Shown: positions 14,040 through 23,172, numbered from the stretch's first letter. The stretch: 64,000 nucleotides of DNA from Aeromonas eucrenophila (GCF_000819865.1 NZ_CDDF01000011.1:362875-426874); one strand, 5' to 3'. Notes: generated by a model not told the origin, from the letters alone. Program-made: numbers and translations.

Positions 14040-14471
14040 CTAGTCGCCGGCTACCAGCATCAATGTCCGCCAGGGGCCGGTGATGTCGCAGTGGCCCGTC
14101 TCGTCCGTGTTTTCCCAACCCAGTCGGTGGTAAAACGCCAGCGCCGTGGTGTTGCGGGTGGCCACCTTGAGAGATGCCGGTTTCACATACCCTGCCAGTC
14201 CTTCGGCCAGCAAGGCCCGTCCCAGCCCCTGCCCGTGCCAGTCTGCCGACACGTACAGGTGGTGTACGAAGCTGTCCTCCCCCCAGATAGAGACGAAACC
14301 ACAGGGGGTGCCACCCTGCTCGGCCACCCAGATCTGTTCACCCCGGGTCTGGTCGGCAAAATCACTCAACAAGAACAGGGAGGGTTCGACCCAATGGAAG
14401 GCCTGTCGCCGCCCTTTGAGAAACAGCTGTGCCAGCATGGGCGCATCCGCGTCTCGCATCCTTCTAATCAT
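14040..14471 (-). CDS. GNAT family N-acetyltransferase
   Basis: A 143-residue acetyltransferase. The acetyl-CoA site is seen as DSFVHHLYVSADWHGQGLGRALLAEGL (Q-G-x-G-R at about residues 78-86), and ATRNTTALAFYHRLGWEN is the typical C-terminal motif B. Substrate unknown. It is the first chromosomal gene beyond the prophage and faces the integrase across a shared terminator. Confidence 0.85.
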   Translation of the reverse strand: MIRRMRDADAPMLAQLFLKGRRQAFHWVEPSLFLLSDFADQTRGEQIWVAEQGGTPCGFVSIWGEDSFVHHLYVSADWHGQGLGRALLAEGLAGYVKPASLKVATRNTTALAFYHRLGWENTDETGHCDITGPWRTLMLVAGD

Positions 14472-14653
14472 GCCTGCATCCTTGATTCACGTGACCACAG
14501 GCTCTCACTTTCAATGGATCCTGCCCCCATGTCAAATGGGCAAAATAGACCCTCTTGAATACATAATGCTGTGACAGATGACTGCTTATTTAATCGCCTC
14601 TGGGGCTATACTGCCTGAGCCCCGTCCATGACTGGTTTGAGGTTCATTGATTT

Positions 14654-15154
14654 ATGGATAACAAACAGATAGAAGGCAGCATTCTGGTTCCGGCCCACAT
14701 CGACGATGTCTGGCGGGCCTGGACCACAGAGAGCGGGCTGCGCAGTTTCCTGGCACCGGAGTGCCTGATGGTGCCAGAGCCCAACGGCCCTTTCGAAATC
14801 TATTTCAGGCCCGATGCCCCGCTGGGGGAGCGTGGCAGTGAAGGCTGTAGAGTGATGGCGGTCATGCCCCATGACCTGCTCAGTTTCAGCTGGAATTTCC
14901 CTCCCCAGTTCCCCCATATCCGCCAGCAGAAGACCCAGGTCAGCCTGCGCTTCGTGCCGGAGGGTCAGGGTACCCGGCTCCATTTCTTGCAGACCGGCTG
15001 GGCTCAGGATCCGGACTGGGATCAGGGCTATGCCTACTTCCGGGAGGAGTGGCTGGAGCTGAGCCTGCCCAGGCTGCAATACCGTTTCACCCACGGCCCC
15101 ATCGACTGGAACAATCCGCCGGACAAGCAACAGCTGAAGTCCCTGGCCCAATAA
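14654..15154 (+). CDS. SRPBCC (AHSA1-like) domain protein
   Basis: A 166-residue protein of the START/Bet v1-like SRPBCC fold: N-terminal EGSILVPAHIDDVWRAWTTESGLRSFLAPE, central GPFEIYF and LLSFSWNFPPQFPHI, and a C-terminal helix EEWLELSLPRLQYRF. Such proteins bind hydrophobic ligands; the exact role is unknown. The tail NPPDKQQLK is echoed about 100 bp downstream as NPADKQKEPK (see findings). Confidence 0.8.
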   Translation: MDNKQIEGSILVPAHIDDVWRAWTTESGLRSFLAPECLMVPEPNGPFEIYFRPDAPLGERGSEGCRVMAVMPHDLLSFSWNFPPQFPHIRQQKTQVSLRFVPEGQGTRLHFLQTGWAQDPDWDQGYAYFREEWLELSLPRLQYRFTHGPIDWNNPPDKQQLKSLAQ

Positions 15155-15239
15155 GCCGGGCATCAGGCGCTGACGGACGGGCGCGGCCCCCTTCCCCAGC
15201 AAGGGGCGCCAACCCGGCCGACAAGCAGAAAGAGCCAAA

Positions 15240-15260
15240 AGCCCCCAATTTCAGGGGGCT
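15240..15260 (+). terminator. Hairpin downstream of the SRPBCC gene
   Basis: A 7-bp stem AGCCCCC/GGGGGCT with a 7-base loop, without a clear T-run. It lies in the 287-bp gap before the diguanylate cyclase locus. Apart from the tail echo at 15211, I see nothing else in the gap. Confidence 0.4.
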
Positions 15261-15441
15261 CATTCATCCATACAAAATTCATGGTTTATTAACTAAAACA
15301 ATGGGATAGATCTAAAAAAGCCATCAAGGCGGCTGATTTCATGCGATGCTCGCCACTGGCAGAAGATGTCTTTTCTGCACAGCAACGACATACACAATAA
15401 CAGCCGCGCCCCAGCGCCAATCCTGGGAACATGAGGTAGCC

Positions 15442-16479
15442 ATGTTGATCGAGAAAACACTGCTTGAGCAATTCAACATCAATGAGATCGAAATCCAACG
15501 CCGAATGGAGCTATTCAAGCTGACGCAAGCTGAGCTGGACTTGCTCGCGGCGCAGCAACCCATCATAGAGCAGCACCTCGACGGCCTGGTCGCCAAGTTC
15601 TACGACAAACAGACTCAGTTTGATTAGATTGCGCTGCTGATCGGTGATGCCGACACCCTGCAGCGCCTGCGCAATGCCCAGCGTCGCTACATTCAGGAGC
15701 TGTTTTCCGGCCACTACGACAACGCCTATGTCAACAGTCGGCTGCGCATCGGCCTGGTGCACAAGCGCATCGGCGTGGAGCCCAAGCTCTATCTCTCCGC
15801 CAGCTGCACCCTCAAGTATCTGGTGGAAGATGTGTTGATCGAACATATCGCCAATCCATCGGACGTGCCCCAGGTGCTGCGGGCCCTCGACAAGCTCATC
15901 AGCTTCGATACCGCACTGGTGTTCGATACCTATATCGGCACCCTGCTGAGCGCGGTGGAAAATGCCAAGAAGCGGATGGAGACCTATGCCCGCGAGCTGG
16001 AGGAGAAGTCCAAGATCCTGAGCGCCCATGCGGAGCGGGATCCCCTCACCGAGCTGTACAACAAGCGGGCAATGCAGCGCACCATCATGCGGGAGCTCAA
16101 TGCCGCCATCCGCCGCAAGAGCTACCTGTCGGTGATCTACATCGACGTCAACAAGTTCAAATTCATCAATGACACCTTCGGCCATGCGAAGGGCGACGAA
16201 GTCCTGCAGACCCTGGGTCAGGCGATCACCGAAAGCTGCCGCACGTCGGACTTCCCGTGCCGGATCGGGGGAGACGAGTTCTGCGTGATCCTGCCGGAGG
16301 CGAGCAGGGCCACCGCCTTGCACATCGGCGATCGCATCGAGGCCGCCTTCACCACGGCCTACCCCGAGTACTCTATCAGCATCGGCATCTGCGTGACGGG
16401 GAACGAGAGCTTTGTCAGCGCCAACGAGTTGATCGAGGGGGCGGACAAGGCGATGTACGAAGCCAAGCAGCAGTCCTGA
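15442..16479 (+). pseudogene. Globin-coupled diguanylate cyclase interrupted by an in-frame TAG
   Basis: A 346-codon frame encodes a globin-coupled sensor (codons 1-160, with the proximal-His motif LVHKRIGVEPKLYLSA) followed by a linker helix and a GGDEF domain (GGDEF intact, with the inhibitory-site RTSD five residues before it). Codon 62 (15625-15627) is TAG between ...KQTQFD and IALLIGD.... Everything on both sides stays in frame, so one base change from a Glu, Gln or Lys codon explains it. Without suppression the globin sensor is lost; the cyclase half could only be made from an internal start. It would otherwise make cyclic di-GMP in response to oxygen. Confidence 0.85.
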
Positions 16480-16504
16480 ATGCACCTAGCCTTCGCATAA
16501 AAGC

Positions 16505-16538
16505 ACAACGCCGTTCACCTGGGAGTGAACGGCGTTGT
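16505..16538. terminator. Bidirectional hairpin between the cyclase and the GNAT gene
   Basis: A 14-bp stem ACAACGCCGTTCAC/GTGAACGGCGTTGT with a 6-base loop lies between convergent genes. Confidence 0.7.
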
Positions 16539-16569
16539 CAGGTAGCAGAGGATTCCGAGGGAGTGAGCC

Positions 16570-17076
16570 TTACTCTTCTTCCATCTCGTCGAACAGGGGG
16601 TGATAGAGCACCTCGCCCTGCAGGCCACTGAGGCCATCCTGTTGCAGCTCCATCGCCATGAAGCAGTCGGCAGGCACCTCGTAGATGCAGTGCAGGCCAA
16701 AGTCGCTGGCCGGGCGGAAGCCGAACCGGGCGTAGTAGGCCGGATCGCCGAGCACCACCACCGCCTTCCAGTCCATCTCCAGCGCCGTATCCAGCCCCTC
16801 TCGCACCAGGTCCGAGCCGATGCCCTGCCCCTGCCAGTCGGGATGCACCGCCACCGGCGCCAGACCGAGCCAGGGACCGTCCTGCCCGTTAATGGTGATA
16901 GGGCTCAGCATCAGGTGCCCCATGAACTCGTACTCTTCCTCTTCGACCATGGTGACCACGGCGGCGCCACACTCGCGCAGGCGATTGACCAGCTCGGCCT
17001 CGTCGCTACGGCCAAAGGCGGCGCTCACCAGCTCATAGACTGGCAGCATGTCGCCGGGGCGCTCGGTTCTCAACAT
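16570..17076 (-). CDS. GNAT family N-acetyltransferase (YhbS-like)
   Basis: A 168-residue acetyltransferase close to the YhbS group: MLRTERPGDMLPVYELVSAAFGR at the start, GLAPVAVHPDWQGQGIGSDLVREGL as the acetyl-CoA loop, and VVVLGDPAYYARFGFRPASDFGL as the C-terminal motif. Substrate unknown. It is a single gene between terminators. Confidence 0.85.
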   Translation of the reverse strand: MLRTERPGDMLPVYELVSAAFGRSDEAELVNRLRECGAAVVTMVEEEEYEFMGHLMLSPITINGQDGPWLGLAPVAVHPDWQGQGIGSDLVREGLDTALEMDWKAVVVLGDPAYYARFGFRPASDFGLHCIYEVPADCFMAMELQQDGLSGLQGEVLYHPLFDEMEEE

Positions 17077-17214
17077 AGGGCATTACTCCTCGTACAGCAG
17101 GGCGGCCATTATTTCACAGAAGTTGGGCCCGACTTGAATTCCTTTATTCGAAAATGGGAGGGCGGACTCAGGAAAACGAATGGCAAGAACGGCAGATCCC
17201 ATCAAAACAGGCCG

Positions 17215-18465
17215 CTATCGCCGCTCGCCGAGCAGCCGCCGCAGGTAATCCAGCCCCGCGTCCCCGCGCTCCTTGAGCAAGACGCCGCCGCCGTGGGACT
17301 CTTGCCAGGGATCGCTGCGCGCCAGCCAGGCAAAGGGGTGGCGCCGGATCACCAGCTCGATCCCCGCTATCCTGACCCGCTCGCTCCCCAGATCGGCATT
17401 GTCCATAAACAGGGCCAACTCCAGTGCGCCGCCGTCTTCTCCCCGGGCCCAGGCACCGTGCAATATGACCACCGCCACCTGTGGGTCCGCGAGCAACGGC
17501 ACCAACCACGCCAGAACCCGCTCGGGCAGCGCGAGGTCGCGATCCAGCCGCCAGTGGCTCAACTCGACGGGATAGCGATCCGTCCCCATGCAGCGGCCGC
17601 CATAGTGCATGCCAAGCTTGGCCATCACCCGGCCGGAGGCGAGGTTGTCCGGCATATGGCGGGCGGTCAGGGCAGGCAGCTTCGCCACCTCGAATGCGAA
17701 TGACCTGACCAGGGTCGCCGCCCGGGTGGCGAGCCCCCGATTCTGCCAGGGTACCCCCACCCACCAGGCGAGTTCGCCGTTCCAGTGCAGCGAGATAACC
17801 CCGAGCAGGGGAGCGCCCCCGGCATCCTTCGGCAGGGTCAGCGCCCAGCTCCAGCCCAGCCCCAGCGCCGCCTTGCGCCCGCTCAGGGCGAGCCAGTCCC
17901 GGGCCGCTTCAGGTGGATAGGAGTGAGGAATGTTGAGGGTGTAGCGAGCCAGCGCGGCGTCTGCGCAGTAACGGGCTATGTCGGCCTCATCCTCCGGCCG
18001 CAAGGGCCGCAGCACCAAGGCTCCGGGGCTTTCAGGCTCGCGCAGTTCAGGGATAAGGAGGCGCCGGGCGAGCAGCCGTTGCAGCACCATAGTCAGGTCA
18101 TCGCCGGGGCCCAGGGTCAGATCCGCACCCACGGGGCCCAAGGTAAGCAGACCGCTCTCCTTGGCCAGGGTCAGCAAGGCGGAGGAGGCGCTGATCAGGA
18201 TCCGCTGGCTGGGATCCGCTCCCATGATGGGCCCCTCGTCCCCGTCCAGCCAGGCCGCGAGCAAGGCGCTGGCCGAGAGGGTGCCGTCCGGCGGGCAGGC
18301 CGCCCAAGGGGTCGCCTCCCCCTCGGGATAGTGCGCGGCCCGCTTGCTCAGCAGCAGTTGCCAGCGGTGCCCCTGCCCTCGCCATGCCTGCAATGCCCCC
18401 AACCAGTGGGGTTGCCAGAGCCCCCCCTCGATCAACAACTCCATCACTCCCCCTGTGAGCCGCAC
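17215..18465 (-). CDS. Three-part protein: N-terminal unknown domain, GNAT, degenerate nucleotidyltransferase-like domain
   Basis: A 416-residue protein. Residues about 1-145 (LIEGGLWQPHWLGALQAW...) are unrecognised. Residues 147-305 are a RimJ/RimL-type GNAT (LVLRPLRPEDEADIARYC, WWVGVPWQNRGLATRAATLV, RVMAKLGMHYGG). Residues 315-416 resemble the minimal nucleotidyltransferase fold (ILHGAWARGEDGGALELALFMD): the GS/GA...ARG turn is kept but the D-x-D metal pair is replaced by L-x-L, so catalysis is unlikely. A start at 18444 (MELLIEG) is also possible. A sensor or antitoxin-like fusion is conceivable; function unknown. Confidence 0.65.
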   Translation of the reverse strand: MRLTGGVMELLIEGGLWQPHWLGALQAWRGQGHRWQLLLSKRAAHYPEGEATPWAACPPDGTLSASALLAAWLDGDEGPIMGADPSQRILISASSALLTLAKESGLLTLGPVGADLTLGPGDDLTMVLQRLLARRLLIPELREPESPGALVLRPLRPEDEADIARYCADAALARYTLNIPHSYPPEAARDWLALSGRKAALGLGWSWALTLPKDAGGAPLLGVISLHWNGELAWWVGVPWQNRGLATRAATLVRSFAFEVAKLPALTARHMPDNLASGRVMAKLGMHYGGRCMGTDRYPVELSHWRLDRDLALPERVLAWLVPLLADPQVAVVILHGAWARGEDGGALELALFMDNADLGSERVRIAGIELVIRRHPFAWLARSDPWQESHGGGVLLKERGDAGLDYLRRLLGERR

Positions 18466-18745
18466 AGCGACGATGGTCGACTGTCATCACGCGAATCAGA
18501 CCCGGATCCCCGCAGAGCGCCATTTTCCACCGTCGGGACATCCAGCAAACAGGCAGCATAGCCTGCTGCTAACTCGCTGTTAAACCCTATGTTCGACGCG
18601 GTTAAACGGCATACCCCATGAAAAAATGCCATATGTCCACCTTGATGAACATCACATTAATGGGGTCGCCCCCTTCCTATCATGCCTCCATCTTGTGCCA
18701 CCCGCCCAGGCGCATGAATGACAACGCATAACAAGAGAACACACT
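18466..18745. promoter_or_regulatory. Divergent intergenic region with an FNR/CRP-like site
   Basis: This 280-bp region separates the GNAT fusion (-) from the transporter operon (+). TTGATGAACATCAC at 18642-18655 is one base from the FNR consensus half-sites TTGAT-N4-ATCAA and is also compatible with a weak CRP site. It would suit oxygen or carbon control of the downstream operon. No gene is seen. Confidence 0.35.
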
Positions 18746-19564
18746 ATGCAGCAATCCAACCCCCTCAAAACGGTGTTAGTCAGTACCCTGGCGACCGCCC
18801 TGCTGATCTTCGTGGCCCAATACCTGATTGGGAAGCAGGAGATCAAGATAGGCATCGCCATCATCCCCATCCTGCCCATGCTGTTTGCCGTCATCATCGG
18901 CATGATCGTCTCCGCCAAGCCGGTCAAGGACCGTATCCCCGGCTGGAAGCAGCTCTTCACCGAGAAAGAAGAAGGCTTCTGCGGCAAGATGGTGGGCTTC
19001 AGCCTGCTCATCCTCGGCACCCAGTATGCCGGCATGATCATCCCCAACCTCAAGCTGATCCTGAGCGTCGGGGTGCCCCTCTTCCTGCAGGAGATAGGCA
19101 ACTTGCTGCCCATCTTTATCGCCATCCCGCTGGCGGTGAAGTTCGGCTTCGGTCGCCGCGCCATCGGGGCCTGCTCCTCCATCAGCCGTGAGCCCTCGGT
19201 CGCCGTCATTCAGGGCAAGTTCGGCACCGGCTCCCAGGAGTACATAGGCGTGCTCGCCATCTACCTCTGTGGCTCCGTCATCGGCACCCTCTGGTTCAGC
19301 GTGCTCGGCAGCATAGCGCCCCTGACCGGGTTGCACCCGCTGGCCCTGGCCGCCGGCTCCGGCGTGGGCTCCGGCTCCATGCTGAGTGCCGCCTCCGGCG
19401 CCCTCATCAACGGTTTGGACGAGGCACTGGCCCAGCAGGTGCTGAGTATCGCCGCCGCCTCCAACCTGCTCTCCTCGGCCCTCGGTGCCCTCTCCCTCAC
19501 CTATCTGGGACTGCCGCTCGCCGAAAAAATCTTCGCCATCTCTTCCAAAGGAGAGCAAGCATGA
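18746..19564 (+). CDS. Multispanning membrane protein, DUF3100-like transporter component
   Basis: A 272-residue integral membrane protein with about eight hydrophobic segments (TALLIFVAQYLIG, GIAIIPILPMLFAVIIGMIV, MVGFSLLILGTQYAGMII, LPIFIAIPLAVKFGFG, and a Gly/Ser-rich re-entrant-like LALAAGSGVGSGSMLSAASGAL). It overlaps a second small membrane gene by 4 bp and is followed by an M20 amidohydrolase, so the two membrane proteins probably form one transporter that imports the peptide or amide substrate. The family match is by overall pattern. Confidence 0.6.
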   Translation: MQQSNPLKTVLVSTLATALLIFVAQYLIGKQEIKIGIAIIPILPMLFAVIIGMIVSAKPVKDRIPGWKQLFTEKEEGFCGKMVGFSLLILGTQYAGMIIPNLKLILSVGVPLFLQEIGNLLPIFIAIPLAVKFGFGRRAIGACSSISREPSVAVIQGKFGTGSQEYIGVLAIYLCGSVIGTLWFSVLGSIAPLTGLHPLALAAGSGVGSGSMLSAASGALINGLDEALAQQVLSIAAASNLLSSALGALSLTYLGLPLAEKIFAISSKGEQA

Positions 19565-20010
19565 AGAGCATCGTGATGGATATGCGGTTCGTCTTCTTGG
19601 CGATCCTGCTGGCCATGTTTACCCAGACCCTGACCACAGGCCTGCCGCTGTGGCAGATGGGGGACAGCTTCGTCGCCATGGCGCTGGTGGTGTTCGCCTC
19701 CCTGGTGGCCAAGCGCTACCTGCCCTCCTCCCTGCCGGCCTTTGCCTATGCCACCATCATCGGCATTCTCATCTGCCTGCCGGAGACACCGGTGCGCGGC
19801 CTCTTCATCGACGCGGTGGCGAAGATCTCCTTCCTCTCCTGCTGCGTGCCGCTGCTGGCCTTCGCCGGCCTCTCCGTCGGCGGTCAGCTTGAGGAGCTCA
19901 AGAAGATGTCATGGAAGGTGATCCTCATCTTCATGATCGTCTCCACCTGCTGCTTCTTCGGCGCCTCGCTGGTTGCCCAACTCGGCTTCTCCATTCAAGG
20001 GATCATCTGA
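19561..20010 (+). CDS. Small membrane protein, second transporter component
   Basis: A 149-residue membrane protein with four to five helices (FVFLAILLAMFTQTLTTG, FVAMALVVFASLVAK, AFAYATIIGILICLP, ISFLSCCVPLLAFAGLSVGG, VILIFMIVSTCCFFGASLVAQLG). It overlaps the preceding gene (ATGA) and the following hydrolase (TGATG), so all three are tightly coupled. It is likely the partner half of the preceding permease. Confidence 0.65.
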   Translation: MKSIVMDMRFVFLAILLAMFTQTLTTGLPLWQMGDSFVAMALVVFASLVAKRYLPSSLPAFAYATIIGILICLPETPVRGLFIDAVAKISFLSCCVPLLAFAGLSVGGQLEELKKMSWKVILIFMIVSTCCFFGASLVAQLGFSIQGII

Positions 20011-21191
20011 TGCACCACTACCACATAGAACCTGACCTGCTTGCCCTGCGTGACTTCAGCCGCGAGGTACGCCACCACCTGCACAGCATCCCGGAATACT
20101 CCGGTGCCGAGTTCAAGACCTCGGCCTACTGCCGCGCCCTGATGACAGAGTTCGGCTACCGGATCACCGACTACCCGGGCTTCACCGGTTTTCACGGCGA
20201 CCTGAACGTCGACCCCAGCCTGCCCACAATCGCGTTTCGCGCCGACATGGACGGCCTCGAGATGCACGACATGAGCGAGGTGGCGTTCAAGTCCACCCAC
20301 GAGGGCATGGCCCACAACTGCGGCCACGACTCCCACATGGCGATAGCCCTGACCACAGCCCGGTTCCTGGCCAACCACCAGGAGAGGCTGCAATACAACG
20401 TGCGCATTATCTTCCAGATGGCGGAAGAGGACATGCGGGTACCGGGCGCTGGCAAGATGGTGGAGCTCGGCTGCATGCAGGGGGTGGACGAGGTCTACGC
20501 CCTGCACAACGACGGCGCCATGGAGACAGGCACCATCAAGTTCAACCAGGGGGTCATGTCCTCCTGGGGCTCGGCCTGGACCCTGGAAGTGCACGGCATC
20601 TCCGCCCACGGCTCGACCCCCCACAAGGGGCTGGACGCCATCCGCGAGGCGGTGCGCATCATAGAGGACATGGATTACATCGTCGCCAAGCGCACCAGCC
20701 CGTTCAGCCCGGCGGTGTTTGGCTGCGGTATGATCAACGGCGGCACCATCCCCAATGCGGTGGCCGATCACGTGCAGGCCCGTGGCACCATCCGGGCCAT
20801 GGACGCCGAGACGGATCAGATCCTCAAAAACAGCTTCAAGGACATGGTCGCCCAGAGCGAGCTACGCGGCTTCAAGACCAGCATGAGCTACGCCGGCTAC
20901 CCGGCGGTGGAGAACCACGGCACCGCCTGCGCGCGGCTGCAACAAGCCGCCGCCAGCGTGCTGCCCGCCGAGGGCATCAATGCTCAGGGCCAGCCCATGA
21001 CCGGCAGCGAGGATTTCAGCTACATGATCAACGCCACCCCGGACCGCATGGGGGCCATGTTCTTCCTCGGCAGCGGCTGCCAGGCCAAGGGGATCTGCAA
21101 CTACCTGCATGCCAACCCCTACTACCTGGACGACGACTGCCTGCTCATCGGGGCCCAGATCTTCGTCAATCTGGCGACCCAAGCGGCTTGA
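20010..21191 (+). CDS. M20 family metallo-amidohydrolase
   Basis: A 393-residue M20D-type peptidase/amidohydrolase. Metal-binding and catalytic motifs are in order: HSIPEYSGAEF near residue 25, FRADMDGLEM about 75, NCGHDSHMA about 103-111, MAEEDMRVPGAG about 140, the lid domain with HGISAHGSTPHKG about 200, and GSEDFSYM about 332. Relatives hydrolyse N-acyl amino acids or p-aminobenzoyl-glutamate. The start overlaps the stop of the transporter gene. A decayed copy of its C-terminal coding sequence ends at 21326 (see findings). Confidence 0.88.
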   Translation: MHHYHIEPDLLALRDFSREVRHHLHSIPEYSGAEFKTSAYCRALMTEFGYRITDYPGFTGFHGDLNVDPSLPTIAFRADMDGLEMHDMSEVAFKSTHEGMAHNCGHDSHMAIALTTARFLANHQERLQYNVRIIFQMAEEDMRVPGAGKMVELGCMQGVDEVYALHNDGAMETGTIKFNQGVMSSWGSAWTLEVHGISAHGSTPHKGLDAIREAVRIIEDMDYIVAKRTSPFSPAVFGCGMINGGTIPNAVADHVQARGTIRAMDAETDQILKNSFKDMVAQSELRGFKTSMSYAGYPAVENHGTACARLQQAAASVLPAEGINAQGQPMTGSEDFSYMINATPDRMGAMFFLGSGCQAKGICNYLHANPYYLDDDCLLIGAQIFVNLATQAA

Positions 21192-21341
21192 GGGCAACCC
21201 GGAACAGGCCACGCCACCAGATCAGGGAGTTGGGCAAGGAATCGCGTCCATCTCGCCTGCGACCTGGACGACCGCCAGTTAATCAGTGAACAGATCGTCG
21301 AGAATACGATCCCCCAGGCAGATTAATCACTGCCATAGAGT

Positions 21342-21370
21342 AAAAAGAGAGGCCATTGGCCTCTCTTTTT
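21342..21370. terminator. Bidirectional terminator between the hydrolase and the LysR gene
   Basis: A 13-bp stem AAAAAGAGAGGCC/GGCCTCTCTTTTT with ATT loop lies between convergent genes. Confidence 0.9.
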
Positions 21371-21413
21371 TCCATTCAAGGCAGTGGTTATGTCCACCAC
21401 GGAACGGTTTATC

Positions 21414-22373
21414 TCACAGCCAGGGCAGGGTCGCCGGATTGATCGCCTGGGGCTGATTGAGGAGGGAGAGCTGCACCGTCTCCCGGCTCACATGGGGGGC
21501 GAAGAGGTGGATGAAGTCATACATGTAGTCCCGCAGGTGGGCATGCCTGCGCAGGCAGACATGGGCCACGCTCGAGGCGATCAGGTGATCGATGTTGAGG
21601 CAGACCAGACTCCCCTTGTCCCCCTCGTCGAAGGCGGAGGTGGCGATCACCCCCACCCCCATGCCGAGGCGCACATAGTGCTTGATGATGTCGGTGTCCG
21701 TCGCCGTCAGCACGATGCGGGGGCTGAGGCCATGGCGGCCGAACGCCACGTCCATCTTGGAGCGGCCGGTGAAACCAAACACATAGGTGATGAGGGGGTA
21801 GCGGGCGAGATCCGCCATGGAGAGTGGCTGGCAGTCGATGAGCGGGTGGCCGTGAGGCACCACCACGCTGCGGCCCCAGCGGTAGCAGGGCACAGTGGCC
21901 AACTCGTCGAACAGGTGCATGGACTCGGTGGCGATGGCCATCTCCACGTCCCCGTTTTGCACCATCTGGGCGAGCTGGGCCGGCGCCCCCTGATGCAGGT
22001 GGAGGGTGACCTCGGGATAGCGGCGGGAGAAAGCCGTGATCGCCGCCGGCAGCTTGTAGCGTGCCATGGTATGGGTGGTGGCGATGCGCAGCACCCCGCT
22101 GGTGGCGAGCTGCTCGCGCGAGGAGAGCTGGCCTATCTGATCCACCTGGGCCACCACCCCCTTGGCCAGCTCCATCACCTGCTCCCCCATGGGGGTCAGG
22201 CCAATGAGGTTCTTGCCTTTGCGGGTAAACAGCGCCAGCCCCAGCTCATCCTCCAGCATCTTCATCTGCTTGCTGAGGGTCGGCTGGGAGGTGTAGAGCT
22301 TCTCCGCCGTCGCCGAGATGTTGAAGTTGTTCTTCACTATCTCGGTGAAGTTCTTGAGCCGGGCAATGTTCAT
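21414..22373 (-). CDS. LysR-type regulator of the CysB/Cbl kind
   Basis: A 319-residue LysR regulator. The N-terminal helix-turn-helix is ISATAEKLYTSQPTLSKQMKMLEDELGLALFTRKGKNL (residues 19-56), starting [13 protein letters not shown] as in CysB and Cbl. The effector domain contains GVLRIATTHTMARYKLPAAI and GMGVGVIATSAF, also CysB-like. It overlaps pdxH by 4 bp (ATGA). CysB relatives respond to sulfur status; its target here is not evident. It faces the M20 operon but does not share its promoter. Confidence 0.85.
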   Translation of the reverse strand: MNIARLKNFTEIVKNNFNISATAEKLYTSQPTLSKQMKMLEDELGLALFTRKGKNLIGLTPMGEQVMELAKGVVAQVDQIGQLSSREQLATSGVLRIATTHTMARYKLPAAITAFSRRYPEVTLHLHQGAPAQLAQMVQNGDVEMAIATESMHLFDELATVPCYRWGRSVVVPHGHPLIDCQPLSMADLARYPLITYVFGFTGRSKMDVAFGRHGLSPRIVLTATDTDIIKHYVRLGMGVGVIATSAFDEGDKGSLVCLNIDHLIASSVAHVCLRRHAHLRDYMYDFIHLFAPHVSRETVQLSLLNQPQAINPATLPWL

Positions 22374-23011
22374 CAGGGGGCCAGGCGCTCTATGTGCCAG
22401 CCTTCCCCTTCCCGGCTGTAGTAGAAGCGATCGTGCAGGCGATGCTCGCCCCCCTGCCAGAATTCCACTGTGTCGATGACGACGCGATAGCCACCCCAGA
22501 AGCTCGGCAGCGGCACCTCGCCCTTGGCAAACTTCTGCTTGAGCTCGAGGAACTTGGCCTCCAGCACGCCGCGGGCCGAGATGCGGGACGACTGCTGGGA
22601 GACCCAGGCCGCTATCTGGCTGTCTTTCGGGCGGCTGTGGAAGTACTTCATCACCTCCAGGGTGCCGAGCTTCTCCACCCGGCCGGTGACGTGCACCTGC
22701 CGGTCCAAAGTGTGCCAGGGGAAGTGCAGGCTGATGCGGGGGTTGCCCTCGAGCTGGCCCGCCTTGCGGCTACCCATGTTGGTGTAAAACACCATGCCCT
22801 CTGCGTCATAGTGCTTGAGCAGCACGGTGCGCTGCCAGGGCTGGCCGGCGGCATCCACGGTCGCCACCACCATGGCGGTGGGATCCGTCAGCTTGGCCTC
22901 ACAGGCCTGGGCCAGCCATTTCTCGAACAGCTCCAGCGGTTGGGCCGGCAGATCGGCCCGGTGCAATCCGCCCCTGGTGTATTCACGGCGCAGATCGGCT
23001 ACATCCATCAT
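22373..23011 (-). CDS. pdxH: Pyridoxamine 5'-phosphate oxidase
   Basis: A 212-residue FMN-dependent oxidase that makes pyridoxal 5'-phosphate. It shows the family hallmarks: [15 protein letters not shown] at the start, [32 protein letters not shown] (FMN binding), [24 protein letters not shown], and the C-terminal [27 protein letters not shown]. The frame is open to 23104, but ATG at 23011 (or 23008) behind AAGGA gives the normal family length. It overlaps the LysR gene downstream. Confidence 0.95.
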   Translation of the reverse strand: MMDVADLRREYTRGGLHRADLPAQPLELFEKWLAQACEAKLTDPTAMVVATVDAAGQPWQRTVLLKHYDAEGMVFYTNMGSRKAGQLEGNPRISLHFPWHTLDRQVHVTGRVEKLGTLEVMKYFHSRPKDSQIAAWVSQQSSRISARGVLEAKFLELKQKFAKGEVPLPSFWGGYRVVIDTVEFWQGGEHRLHDRFYYSREGEGWHIERLAP

Positions 23012-23172
23012 CTTGATTTTCCTTCTCTCTTTGCCGCCAGCGCGGCTACGCATGCAGGCATTGTGCGACGAGCACGCCGGGGGTACAAGCCCGAATGCCC
23101 GCAAATCGGGGCCCGAAAATGAATGAAGGGAGGCTCTGGCCTCCCTTCATGGTGATCGCCTCGCAGGCGCGC

